The position numbers and the translations under genes are program-made. From positions 1 through 9,367 of the forward strand of contig JAHDHM010000051.1 of the NCBI GenBank assembly GCA_020631315.1: DNA of 9,367 nt. Direction: 5' to 3'. The notes under the pieces are model-generated. The model did no database searches, had not been told where the DNA came from, and worked only from the letters and a program-made list of their open reading frames with translations. Source of the DNA: Acidimicrobiales bacterium (GTDB lineage Bacteria; Actinomycetota; Acidimicrobiia; Acidimicrobiales; Poriferisodaliceae). This document shows positions 1 to 9,367 of this stretch, one piece after another (position 1 is the first letter of the stretch; each line of letters starts with the position of its first letter).

Positions 1-115
1 AGCGCCTCCTTGCTACTCCAGCTCGCTGGCTGGCGCGAGGACACCCGCGCAGCCTCGCCGAGACTACGCCACGTCGTCGGTGGTCGTCGGCACAGGAGCC
101 GCAGGCCGGGACTGA
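1..115. other. Unassigned left edge, possibly the 3' end of a plus-strand gene
   Basis: This stretch lies beyond the stop codon of the beta-galactosidase gene. Two plus-strand frames stay open from the window edge. One ends at TGA 113-115, just before the lacZ stop, with a tail reading SSVVVGTGAAGRD. The other ends at TGA 127-129 and would overlap lacZ by 14 bases. The first has the more GC-rich third positions, so it is the better candidate for the C-terminus of a converging gene. Neither tail is recognisable. A short inverted repeat (CTCGC 22-26, GCGAG 35-39) is present but unremarkable at this GC content. Confidence 0.2.
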
Positions 116-3822
<3,707 letters not shown>

Positions 3823-3891
3823 CCGCACACGCTGCCACGTCGGGAGCGATCCGATCCGCCATCGGTGGTTCGGTCGGTCTCGGTTGTTCGT

Positions 3892-3901
3892 GTGACGTCA
3901 C
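3892..3901. promoter_or_regulatory. Perfect 10-bp palindrome GTGACGTCAC, candidate operator
   Basis: The ten bases are their own reverse complement. They lie between the proposed -35 and -10 boxes of the serine hydrolase promoter, inside a spacer that serves two divergent units. This is a classic operator position. The length is modest, and a GC-rich genome will hold many such sites by chance, so function is inferred from position alone. Confidence 0.35.
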
Positions 3902-3931
3902 CCGGCGCTACGTTCGGCGACGGATCAGATC

Positions 3932-3937
3932 AGGGGG
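3932..3937 (+). promoter_or_regulatory. Ribosome binding site of the serine hydrolase gene
   Basis: AGGGGG lies six bases before ATG 3944. It is one of the clearer Shine-Dalgarno sequences in the window and fixes the start of this gene, where the protein begins MTIAVEATPEEQGM. Confidence 0.7.
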
Positions 3938-3943
3938 ATCGAG

Positions 3944-5173
3944 ATGACCATCGCCGTCGAGGCCACGCCGGAAGAGCAGGGGATGTCGAGCACACAGCTC
4001 GCACATCTCGACCGTCACCTGCACGAGTACGTCGACGACGGTCGGCTGCCCGGCACGTTCGTCATGGTCGCCCGGGGCGGCAAGGTCGTGCACCTCGACC
4101 GCTACGGCATGGCCGACATGGAGAACGCCAAGCCCGTCGAGCTCGACACCGTGTACCGGTTCTTCTCGATGACGAAGCCGATCACCTCGATCGCGATCAT
4201 GCAGCTCTACGAGCAGGGCCGGCTGAAGCTGTCGGACCCGGTCGAGAAGTACATCCCGTCGTTCGCCGACATGCAGGTGCTGATCGGCGGTTCCAGTCAG
4301 CGGCCCGTGACCCGCCCGGCGGCGACGCAGATGAACCTCCACCATCTGCTGACGCACATGTCCGGCCTGACGTACGGCTTCCAGTACGCCTCGGTCGTCG
4401 ATGCCCTGTACCGCGCTGCCGGATTCGAGTTCGGTCAGCGCCTCGGCAACACCGAGGAGACGATCGACGCCCTCGCACAACTCCCGCTGATGTGTGATCC
4501 GGGCGCGGAGTGGAACTACTCGATGTCGACCGACGTGCTCGGCCGTGTTGTCGAGGTCGTGTCAGGGCAGCTGCTGGGGGAGTACCTCCAGGAGCACATC
4601 CTCGGCCCGCTCGGCATGATCGACACGGGCTTTCACTGCCCCGAGGAGTCGCACCACCGGCTGGCCTCGAACTACTTCCCGAACCCGACGACGGGTTTGG
4701 CGACGCTGATGGACCCGGCGGACAAGAGCCCGTTCGGTCGGCCCGCGAAGTTCGAGGGAGGCGGCGGTGGTCTGGTGTCGACGATGTCGGACTATCACCG
4801 GTTCTGCCTGATGCTGATGAACGGCGGCACGCTCGACGGTCAGCGCATCATCGGTCGCAAGACACTGTCGTTCATGACGCAGAACCACCTGCCCGGCGGC
4901 AAGGACCTCGCGTCGAGCGGCACGCCGCTGTTCAGCGAGACGCCCTACGACGGTGTCGGCTTCGGCCTCGGGTTCTCGGTGCAGCTCGACACCGGGCAGA
5001 GCCAGCTGATCGGCAGCCCCGGCGAGTTCGCCTGGGGCGGCGCCGCGTCGACCGCGTTCTGGTGCGACCCGGCCGAGGACCTCCACGTGATCTTCCTCAC
5101 CCAGCTCACCCCGTCGAGCCACCACCCCATCCGAGCCGAACTCAAGCAACTCATCTACGGCGCCCTCGACTGA
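3944..5173 (+). CDS. Serine hydrolase, class C beta-lactamase/esterase fold
   Basis: Protein of 409 residues with the penicillin-binding/class C beta-lactamase fold (Pfam Beta-lactamase family). The nucleophile motif is S75-M-T-K78. The second motif is Y192-S-M, where true class C enzymes have Y-A-N. The third is W364-G-G instead of K-T-G. That WGG pattern is known from EstB-type family VIII carboxylesterases, so ester hydrolysis is more likely than beta-lactam resistance; the substrate cannot be told. Other family blocks are LHHLLTHMSGLTYGF (about 128-142) and GGGGLVSTMSDYHRF (about 276-290). No signal peptide is visible, which argues for a cytoplasmic enzyme. It diverges from the PaiB-like/lacZ unit and is followed 19 bases later by a small gene that may share its transcript. 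Confidence 0.9.
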   Translation: MTIAVEATPEEQGMSSTQLAHLDRHLHEYVDDGRLPGTFVMVARGGKVVHLDRYGMADMENAKPVELDTVYRFFSMTKPITSIAIMQLYEQGRLKLSDPVEKYIPSFADMQVLIGGSSQRPVTRPAATQMNLHHLLTHMSGLTYGFQYASVVDALYRAAGFEFGQRLGNTEETIDALAQLPLMCDPGAEWNYSMSTDVLGRVVEVVSGQLLGEYLQEHILGPLGMIDTGFHCPEESHHRLASNYFPNPTTGLATLMDPADKSPFGRPAKFEGGGGGLVSTMSDYHRFCLMLMNGGTLDGQRIIGRKTLSFMTQNHLPGGKDLASSGTPLFSETPYDGVGFGLGFSVQLDTGQSQLIGSPGEFAWGGAASTAFWCDPAEDLHVIFLTQLTPSSHHPIRAELKQLIYGALD

Positions 5174-5183
5174 GGCGTCTTGC

Positions 5184-5187
5184 GGAG
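5184..5187 (+). promoter_or_regulatory. Ribosome binding site of the small immunity-like gene
   Basis: GGAG lies five bases before a GTG codon at 5193. This supports the GTG as the start of the small gene even though no ATG is nearby. The site falls in the 19-base gap after the serine hydrolase stop codon, which fits co-transcription. Confidence 0.55.
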
Positions 5188-5192
5188 CAGCT

Positions 5193-5579
5193 GTGCCGTG
5201 GACACTCACCTGGGACGATGACGGCGGGCAGCATGAGCGCGTGCTGCAGCGCTATGAGGAGCTCGGCGATCTCGTTCGAGAGATGGATGGCGGCAAGCGG
5301 TCGCTGGTCGAGTGTATCGACGACGATGCTCACGCGGCCGTCGGCGGCGCCGCTGAGTCCGGTGTCATCGCATATGTCACCTTCGACGGTTCGAGATTTC
5401 ATCAGCTCATCGATGCATCGAATGGCGACGATGAAGTGACGGTGGTGGCCGGTGGTCAATCCGGCATCTACCGGCGACGCGAGATCGTCTCCGTCGACGT
5501 GGCCGTGCGTGCGGTGTCGACGTTCGTTCGCGAACGTCTCCTGGACTCTGACCTGAGCTGGGAGACACGCACGGATTGA
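5193..5579 (+). CDS. Small protein, probably Imm1-family immunity protein
   Basis: Protein of 128 residues. The shape recalls Imm1, a family of predicted immunity proteins that protect cells from polymorphic toxins. Supporting features are an opening strand WTLTWDDDGG, a helix with YEELGDLVREM, a central strand pair, then YRRREIVSVDVAVRAVSTFV leading to a final LSWET with a conserved-looking tryptophan. This is recognition by pattern, not by alignment, and a plain hypothetical protein is the alternative. It is acidic and has no signal peptide. It follows the serine hydrolase closely and its TGA stop forms the first bases of a 22-bp palindrome. GC is about 62% over 5221-5460 by hand count, with more AT-ending codons than its neighbours, which hints at acquisition. 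No toxin gene is adjacent. Confidence 0.55.
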   Translation: MPWTLTWDDDGGQHERVLQRYEELGDLVREMDGGKRSLVECIDDDAHAAVGGAAESGVIAYVTFDGSRFHQLIDASNGDDEVTVVAGGQSGIYRRREIVSVDVAVRAVSTFVRERLLDSDLSWETRTD

Positions 5580-5598
5580 GCGTTCCGCGGAACGCTCA
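5577..5598 (+). terminator. Perfect 22-bp palindrome overlapping a stop codon, likely terminator hairpin
   Basis: Two 11-base arms (TGAGCGTTCCG and CGGAACGCTCA) are perfect reverse complements with no spacer between them. The first three bases are the stop codon of the immunity-like gene. There is no T-run after it, but actinobacterial terminators often lack one. A protein-binding site or dispersed repeat is the alternative, since the same 18-base core recurs at 6674-6691. The aldo/keto reductase promoter lies just downstream. Confidence 0.6.
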
Positions 5599-5640
5599 GA
5601 TCGATTCGGTCCGACCGGTGGCAGGGGCGCGGTGCGTCGG

Positions 5641-5646
5641 TAGGTT
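5641..5646 (+). promoter_or_regulatory. Candidate -10 box TAGGTT for a leaderless aldo/keto reductase mRNA
   Basis: TAGGTT fits the actinobacterial TANNNT -10 pattern. It ends six bases before ATG 5653, so transcription would begin at or next to the start codon. No Shine-Dalgarno sequence is seen, which agrees with a leaderless message. No clear -35 box is present. The sequence TAGGTTCGGCG (5641-5651) differs in one base from TACGTTCGGCG (3909-3919) before the serine hydrolase. Confidence 0.5.
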
Positions 5647-5652
5647 CGGCGC

Positions 5653-6642
5653 ATGAGCACACCGAACGTGAACCCGAACATGGAATACCGCCGCCTGGGC
5701 AACAGCGGCCTGCGAGTCAGCGTCCTGAGCTTCGGTAGCTGGGTCACGTTCGACAACCAGCTCGACGACTCGCTCGCCCTCGACTGCATGGCGGCCGCAG
5801 GTGAGGCCGGCTGCAACTTCTTCGACAACGCCGAGGCCTACGCCGGCGGCAAGTCCGAGGAGATCATGGGCCGCGCCATCCGCGAGCTCGGCTGGGAACG
5901 CTGGAGCTACGTCCTCACCACGAAGCTGTTCTGGGGCATCCATCGCGACACCCCGAACATGAACAACACGACGAACCGCAAGTACCTGATGCAGGGCATC
6001 GACGGTTCGCTCGAACGTCTCGGCCTCGACTTCGTCGACGTCCTCTACTGCCACCGCTCCGACCCACACACTCCGATGGAGGAGACGGTGTTCGCGATGC
6101 ACGACATCGTCACGTCGGGCAAGGCGCTCTACTGGGGCACCAGCGAGTGGACGGCCGAGGAGATCCGGGCCGCCATCGAGATCGCCGACCGCCACCACCT
6201 GCACAAGCCGATCACCGAACAGAACCAGTACAACCTGTTCGAGCGCAACAAGGTCGAGGTCGAGTACGCCCGCCTGCAGGCCGACTTCGGCTACGGCAAC
6301 ACCATCTGGAGCCCGCTCGCCTCGGGTCTGCTGACCGGCAAGTACCGCGACGGCATCCCGGAGGACTCGCGTGCCGCGCTGTCGGGCTACGACTGGCTGG
6401 CCGACCGCATGACCAACGCCGACGAGGTGGCCCGGGTCGAGCGTCTTCGCCCGATCGCCGACCGTCTGGGCTGCACCCTCGCCCAGCTGTCGTTGGCGTG
6501 GTGCACGAAGAACCCGAACGTGTCGACCGTCATCACGGGTGCGTCGAAGGTCGAGCAGGTGGTGTCGAACTTCGAGACCGTCGACGTGATCCCGCTGCTC
6601 ACCGACGACGTGATGGCCGAGATCGCCTCAGCCGTCAGCTGA
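5653..6642 (+). CDS. Aldo/keto reductase, Kv-channel beta-subunit type (AKR6/AKR14-like)
   Basis: NADPH-dependent reductase of 329 residues with a TIM barrel, acting on aldehydes or ketones that cannot be named from sequence. It follows animal Kv-beta subunits closely: [76 protein letters not shown], and the cofactor segment [10 protein letters not shown] near the C-terminus. The catalytic tetrad is complete: D58, Y63, K91 and H134. Mammalian Kv-beta has Asn at the last position, so this protein should be a working enzyme. Bacterial relatives such as E. coli YghZ reduce methylglyoxal-like aldehydes. No potassium channel gene is in the window. The start at 5653 is favoured by the -10 box next to it; M10 (5680) is an alternative. 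It converges with the secreted esterase gene. Confidence 0.92.
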   Translation: MSTPNVNPNMEYRRLGNSGLRVSVLSFGSWVTFDNQLDDSLALDCMAAAGEAGCNFFDNAEAYAGGKSEEIMGRAIRELGWERWSYVLTTKLFWGIHRDTPNMNNTTNRKYLMQGIDGSLERLGLDFVDVLYCHRSDPHTPMEETVFAMHDIVTSGKALYWGTSEWTAEEIRAAIEIADRHHLHKPITEQNQYNLFERNKVEVEYARLQADFGYGNTIWSPLASGLLTGKYRDGIPEDSRAALSGYDWLADRMTNADEVARVERLRPIADRLGCTLAQLSLAWCTKNPNVSTVITGASKVEQVVSNFETVDVIPLLTDDVMAEIASAVS

Positions 6643-6662
6643 GAATGGATGCAGCCGCTGTC

Positions 6663-6696
6663 GGCTGAGCACCAGCGTTCCGCGGAACGCTCAGCC
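6663..6696. terminator. Bidirectional hairpin between converging genes, second palindrome copy
   Basis: The core AGCGTTCCGCGGAACGCT (6674-6691) is a perfect palindrome identical to the core at 5579-5596. An outer stem GGCTGA (6663-6668) with TCAGCC (6691-6696) extends it, leaving a six-base bulge (6669-6674) on one side. The hairpin starts 21 bases after the aldo/keto reductase stop, and its TCA (6691-6693) is the reverse complement of the minus-strand esterase's TGA stop. It is therefore well placed to end transcription from both sides. Confidence 0.65.
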
Positions 6697-9141
6697 CGTG
6701 CAGGGGATGTCGAACTGCACGCCACCGAGACGGTGACGGATCACGAACTCGCCGTTCGTGTCGCCGCGCCACTCGGTGGCGTTCGTCGTCGCGACCCAGT
6801 TGCCGTCACGACGCACCTGGTAGGTGTCCTCGCCGGGCACCGGGTCCCACGACACGACGCCGTCCGCCGCGGTGCAGGCTGCGACCGCGACATCGCCGCC
6901 GCAGTCGAGGTCGACGGTCGTGCCGTCGGCGCGACTGCGGATCACGTGGCCGGTCGCACGATCCGCGGGCCACGACAGACCTGCGGTGTCGGCCAGCCAG
7001 CGGCCGTCGAGGCGGACGTGGAACTCCTCGACCCCGACGCGTGTCGGCCAGTCGAGGACGCCGTCGTTCCAGGTGCACTCGGTGATTGCCGGCTCGATCG
7101 GCAGGTCGGCGAAGGCCGGTAACCCGAGTCCGACGCTCGACGTCGTTGCCGGGAGCGCGACGCCGAGGTAGGTGACGGTGGCGTCCACTGCGGCACGACG
7201 GTCGAGGTGCAACACGATGGCGCCGGGGATCGCGTCGGCCCCCGTGACCCGGGTGCCCGACACCGAGAAGTCGGTCAGGACACCGAGCGTCGGCGTGTCG
7301 GTCGGCTGGTCGGTGCGGATCTCGACCGACCGGCGCGTCGCGTCGGCGAACGTGACGCGGCGGGGGAGTGGCGTGGTGACGCCGTCACCAAGGTCGACAC
7401 CGAGCTGCTCGACCTGCCATCGCTGCGCGAGTTCGCTGCCGAGGACCGAGTAGCCCTCGGTCGTGTAGTGGCAGCCGTCGTGCCCAGGCAGCGCCGCAGT
7501 CGAGTGCAGCAGCACGTCGTCGGCGTCGGCGGCGACCTGGCGTTGGATCTCACGGACGGGCAGATCGTCGGTCGGTGTCTGGGCCCGGCAGCCGTTGTGG
7601 ACCTGGATGAGCGTGATCGTGGTCAGGCGACGCAGGTCTGCCCGCCAGTCGTCGTACAACCATTCGACGTTCTCGCGATGTCCGGCGGGATCGGCCATGT
7701 CGGACTCGCCCTGGTACCAGTAGGCGGTCACGAAGCCGTGATCGAGACCGGCCGCCTCCATGCGCTGGAACCAGCGGCCGTAGTTCGTGTCGAGGTTCAG
7801 ACGGTCGGCGTCGTCACGCTGGAAGAACCACGCCTGACGTCCGCCGTGGCCTCCGTTGACGATCGCCACCGGCACGCCGTTGGCCTCGACCAGGTCGTGT
7901 CCGAGCTGCATGCCCCAGGTGCCGACCGTGCCGAGCTCGTAGTACGTGTCCGCTTCGGCGGTGGTCCACGTCAGGAGGTCGGTGTCGGCTGCGATCGCGG
8001 CGTCGATCGTCGCGGACCCGAAGCTGCGGACCCAGGGCGTCTCGAGCCGGCCCAAGCCGATGCCGTCGAAGATGCGAGCGACCGAGTTGGACTGGCCCTG
8101 GATGACGATGACGTCGCCACCGGCCAGGCCGGACACCTGCTTGATGGTGGTGCGGTCGCCGTCGGCCGAGACGGTCTCGATCGTCACCCGATGCGACTCG
8201 AGCTCGGCCGGCACGCGCACCGTGAGCCGGAAGACCCCGTCGGCAATGGGCGTCGAGGTACGGACCTCGACGGTGTCCCCGTTCGCGTCGTAGGTCGTCG
8301 CTTCGACACTGGCTGCGCCGGGAGCAACACCACGCACGGTCGTCAACCCGTTGTTGCCTCCCGGCCGCCGCGGCACGATGCCGCCGTCGAGCAGCGCACC
8401 GGGGTCCGTGACCTCAGCGGTCTCGTCGAGGACGTAGACCCGGAGACGGCGCAGCTGATGCTCGTCGGCGTTGTTGGCGAACGTCCAGTCGGACTGGCCT
8501 CCGGCAGGGGCACCGATGCCCACGTCGATCGGATCGGCCGCCGTGCGGGTGAAGCGGTTCACCGCCCACAGGGTCGACGCCTCCTGGCCCACGTCGTCGA
8601 GCAGGTGCACCTGCATCGAGCCGTAGCGTCCGCCCATCGGGGTGTCGTCGACGTCATAGGCATCGCCGACGCCACCGGGCCGGGCCAGAGCCGCTGTGCG
8701 CGAATACGAGTTCGGCCAGAACTCGACGCCACCGACCAGTCCGCGGCCGGTGGTCACCGACGGATCGTTCGACCAGACGTCGACGGCGACGCGACGCCGG
8801 TCGACCTGTTCGGTCGAGATGGGGACGCCGACGAGCGACGCGTCGTCCGACGCGGTGTCGAACGCGGTCAGGATCCAGCGACCGTCGAGTTCCAGGCAGT
8901 AGGCGACCCGCCGAGCGTGCCCGACCTCGGCGGTGCGATCGATCGAGTACGGCACCGTGTCGGTGAAGCGTGCGGTCGGGGCGAGCGCCACCCGGCGGAC
9001 TTCCCGAAATCCCTCCGCCACCGCAGGCTGGCAGGGACGATCGGCAGCACCCGCGTCGCCCAAGGTCGCGGCGGACAACCCGGCGAACATGGCGAGGACG
9101 CCGAGCACGATGAGGCGTGGTGACCTGGCCGACAGACGCAT
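6691..9141 (-). CDS. Secreted SASA-type (sialate O-acetylesterase-like) esterase with C-terminal repeats
   Basis: Exported protein of 816 residues. Residues 1-33 form a signal peptide: basic start (RLSARSPR), hydrophobic core [13 protein letters not shown], likely cleavage near AGAA-D. Residues about 55-235 form a beta-rich region ([36 protein letters not shown]) like the N-terminal part of other large bacterial SASA proteins. About 240-340 look Ig-like. The esterase domain spans about 345-580: nucleophile S351 in QGQSNS, VNGGHGG, WYQGESD with E479, and D555/H558 in GHDGCHY, the SGNH-type triad. It should remove acetyl groups from glycans outside the cell; the substrate is unknown. The end holds two Cys-bounded repeats (689-814). 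No LPXTG motif or anchoring helix is seen at the end. GGGAA on the minus strand (9149-9145) before ATG 9141 supports the start. Confidence 0.85.
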   Translation of the reverse strand: MRLSARSPRLIVLGVLAMFAGLSAATLGDAGAADRPCQPAVAEGFREVRRVALAPTARFTDTVPYSIDRTAEVGHARRVAYCLELDGRWILTAFDTASDDASLVGVPISTEQVDRRRVAVDVWSNDPSVTTGRGLVGGVEFWPNSYSRTAALARPGGVGDAYDVDDTPMGGRYGSMQVHLLDDVGQEASTLWAVNRFTRTAADPIDVGIGAPAGGQSDWTFANNADEHQLRRLRVYVLDETAEVTDPGALLDGGIVPRRPGGNNGLTTVRGVAPGAASVEATTYDANGDTVEVRTSTPIADGVFRLTVRVPAELESHRVTIETVSADGDRTTIKQVSGLAGGDVIVIQGQSNSVARIFDGIGLGRLETPWVRSFGSATIDAAIAADTDLLTWTTAEADTYYELGTVGTWGMQLGHDLVEANGVPVAIVNGGHGGRQAWFFQRDDADRLNLDTNYGRWFQRMEAAGLDHGFVTAYWYQGESDMADPAGHRENVEWLYDDWRADLRRLTTITLIQVHNGCRAQTPTDDLPVREIQRQVAADADDVLLHSTAALPGHDGCHYTTEGYSVLGSELAQRWQVEQLGVDLGDGVTTPLPRRVTFADATRRSVEIRTDQPTDTPTLGVLTDFSVSGTRVTGADAIPGAIVLHLDRRAAVDATVTYLGVALPATTSSVGLGLPAFADLPIEPAITECTWNDGVLDWPTRVGVEEFHVRLDGRWLADTAGLSWPADRATGHVIRSRADGTTVDLDCGGDVAVAACTAADGVVSWDPVPGEDTYQVRRDGNWVATTNATEWRGDTNGEFVIRHRLGGVQFDIPCTG
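6700..7077 (-). repeat. Region coding two tandem 59-residue Cys-to-Cys modules
   Basis: At the C-terminus of the esterase, residues C689-C747 and C756-C814 align without gaps. Both have 57 residues between the cysteines and start 67 residues apart. By my count 23 of 59 positions are identical, including the pattern C-T-x-x-D-G-V-x-x-W, then V-R-x-D-G-x-W-x-A, then V-I-R-x-R, and a final D-x-x-C. Each looks like a small beta-sandwich closed by a disulfide, perhaps for binding glycan or cell wall. The DNA copies have diverged, so this is an old duplication. Confidence 0.75.
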
Positions 9142-9206
9142 CTGTTCCCAACGGCATCCCCGCCGTGAAGCTGAGCGTTCAACGGAACGGCATGCGAGGC
9201 GAGTTC
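9142..9206. promoter_or_regulatory. Divergent spacer between the esterase and mycothione reductase genes
   Basis: Only 65 bases separate the two starts. They hold the esterase ribosome binding site on the minus strand (9145-9149), a degenerate copy of the palindrome, and GAGG (9196-9199), which sits seven bases before ATG 9207 and is the best ribosome binding site for the mycothione reductase. I could not identify convincing -10 or -35 boxes for either gene. Confidence 0.5.
9172..9190 (+). repeat. Degenerate third copy of the palindrome
   Basis: TGAGCGTTC at 9172-9180 is identical to the left arm of the palindrome at 5577. The middle is changed to AAC, then GGAACG (9184-9189) matches the right arm and the match fails after it. 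The remaining hairpin is CGTTC (9176-9180) with GAACG (9185-9189) around an AACG loop. Unlike the other copies it follows no gene end: it lies in a divergent spacer and its TGA is not a stop codon of a neighbour. Confidence 0.5.
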
Positions 9207-9367
9207 ATGGTGTTCACTACTGCCATGGGCATGCACGAGTTCGACATGATCATCGTCGGGACCGGTTCGGGTAACTCCATCCCGGGTCCGGAGTTCGACG
9301 ACTGGAAGATCGCCATCGTCGAGAAGGGCGTCTTCGGTGGCACCTGCCTCAACGTCGGCTGCATCCC
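9207..9367 (+). CDS. mtr: Mycothione reductase, N-terminal part, cut by the window end
   Basis: FAD-dependent reductase that uses NADPH to turn oxidised mycothiol (mycothione) back into mycothiol, the low-molecular-weight thiol of actinobacteria. Visible are the FAD-binding strand and loop [12 protein letters not shown], the strand KIAIVEKG, and the redox-active pair in GGTCLNVGC (TGC codons at 9345 and 9360). GTGSGNS and this active site match Mycobacterium Mtr closely, where glutathione and lipoamide reductases have GxGxxG. The frame is open to the window end, so it is partial. Starts are possible at 9192, 9207, 9225 and 9231. I took 9207 because GAGG lies seven bases before it. The Mycobacterium protein would align with 9231, so the true start may be later. 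The secreted esterase gene diverges from it. Confidence 0.88.
   Translation, partial: MVFTTAMGMHEFDMIIVGTGSGNSIPGPEFDDWKIAIVEKGVFGGTCLNVGCI

Larger units (their letters stand above)
3823..3943. promoter_or_regulatory. Divergent spacer between the PaiB-like/lacZ unit and the serine hydrolase gene
   Basis: The 121 bp between two divergent start codons must hold promoters in both directions. On the plus strand TTGTTC (3884-3889) and TACGTT (3909-3914) make a plausible -35/-10 pair, though the 19-base spacing is long. A palindrome sits between the two boxes. For the minus strand I could not pick a convincing promoter or a strong ribosome binding site. Confidence 0.5.

Noticed and set aside
3828..3830. 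GTG codons at 3830 and 3828 as starts near the PaiB-like gene
   Set aside because: The codon at 3830 is in another frame. The one at 3828 would only add Met-Arg before the family-typical MLIH start, and no strong ribosome binding site favours it.
5607..5617. Small inverted repeat CGGTC-C-GACCG upstream of the aldo/keto reductase
   Set aside because: Five-base arms in GC-rich DNA are common by chance. It could be an operator, but nothing else in the sequence supports that.
5151..6204. Minus-strand open frames opposite the immunity-like gene and the start of the aldo/keto reductase
   Set aside because: They lack family motifs and cross the palindrome and the reductase promoter, while the plus-strand reading explains the region fully.
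7207..9123. Plus-strand open frame of 638 codons opposite the secreted esterase
   Set aside because: It is antisense to a gene with a signal peptide, catalytic motifs and conserved repeats. The translated sequence is low-complexity and resembles no family.
9225..9231. Later ATG codons as starts of mycothione reductase
   Set aside because: They align better with the Mycobacterium protein length but have no ribosome binding site, so 9207 was preferred. This remains open.

Overview
The window is GC-rich DNA from a high-GC Gram-positive bacterium. The clearest taxonomic marker is at the right edge, where a cut-off gene begins like mycothione reductase, an enzyme of mycothiol-making Actinomycetota. 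GTG starts, weak or absent Shine-Dalgarno sequences and one likely leaderless transcript fit this. A non-streptomycete lineage such as Acidimicrobiia is possible, but that is only an impression.

Layout: positions 1-115 hold nothing I can name. A minus-strand pair follows. The promoter-proximal gene is an FMN-binding PaiB-like protein (3822-3184), and a full-length LacZ-type GH2 beta-galactosidase (3187-116) overlaps it by four bases (GTGA). A 121-bp divergent spacer carries a 10-bp palindrome and a candidate promoter for a plus-strand serine hydrolase of the class C beta-lactamase/esterase fold (3944-5173). Nineteen bases later comes a small plus-strand gene that looks like an Imm1-type immunity protein (5193-5579) with no toxin next to it. 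An aldo/keto reductase closely resembling animal Kv-channel beta subunits follows (5653-6642). It converges with a large secreted SASA-type (sialate O-acetylesterase-like) esterase on the minus strand (9141-6691), which ends in two Cys-bounded repeat modules. Mycothione reductase starts divergently from that gene and runs off the window.

No single pathway ties all genes together. LacZ and the SASA-type esterase suggest handling of beta-galactosides and acetylated glycans, one in the cytoplasm and one outside it. The AKR and mycothione reductase are redox enzymes. The most distinctive non-coding signal is an 18-22 bp palindrome with core AGCGTTCCGCGGAACGCT. It occurs perfectly twice, each time fused to the stop codon of a gene, and once in degenerate form in the spacer before mycothione reductase. 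I see no CRISPR array, tRNA, rRNA, insertion sequence or phage gene.
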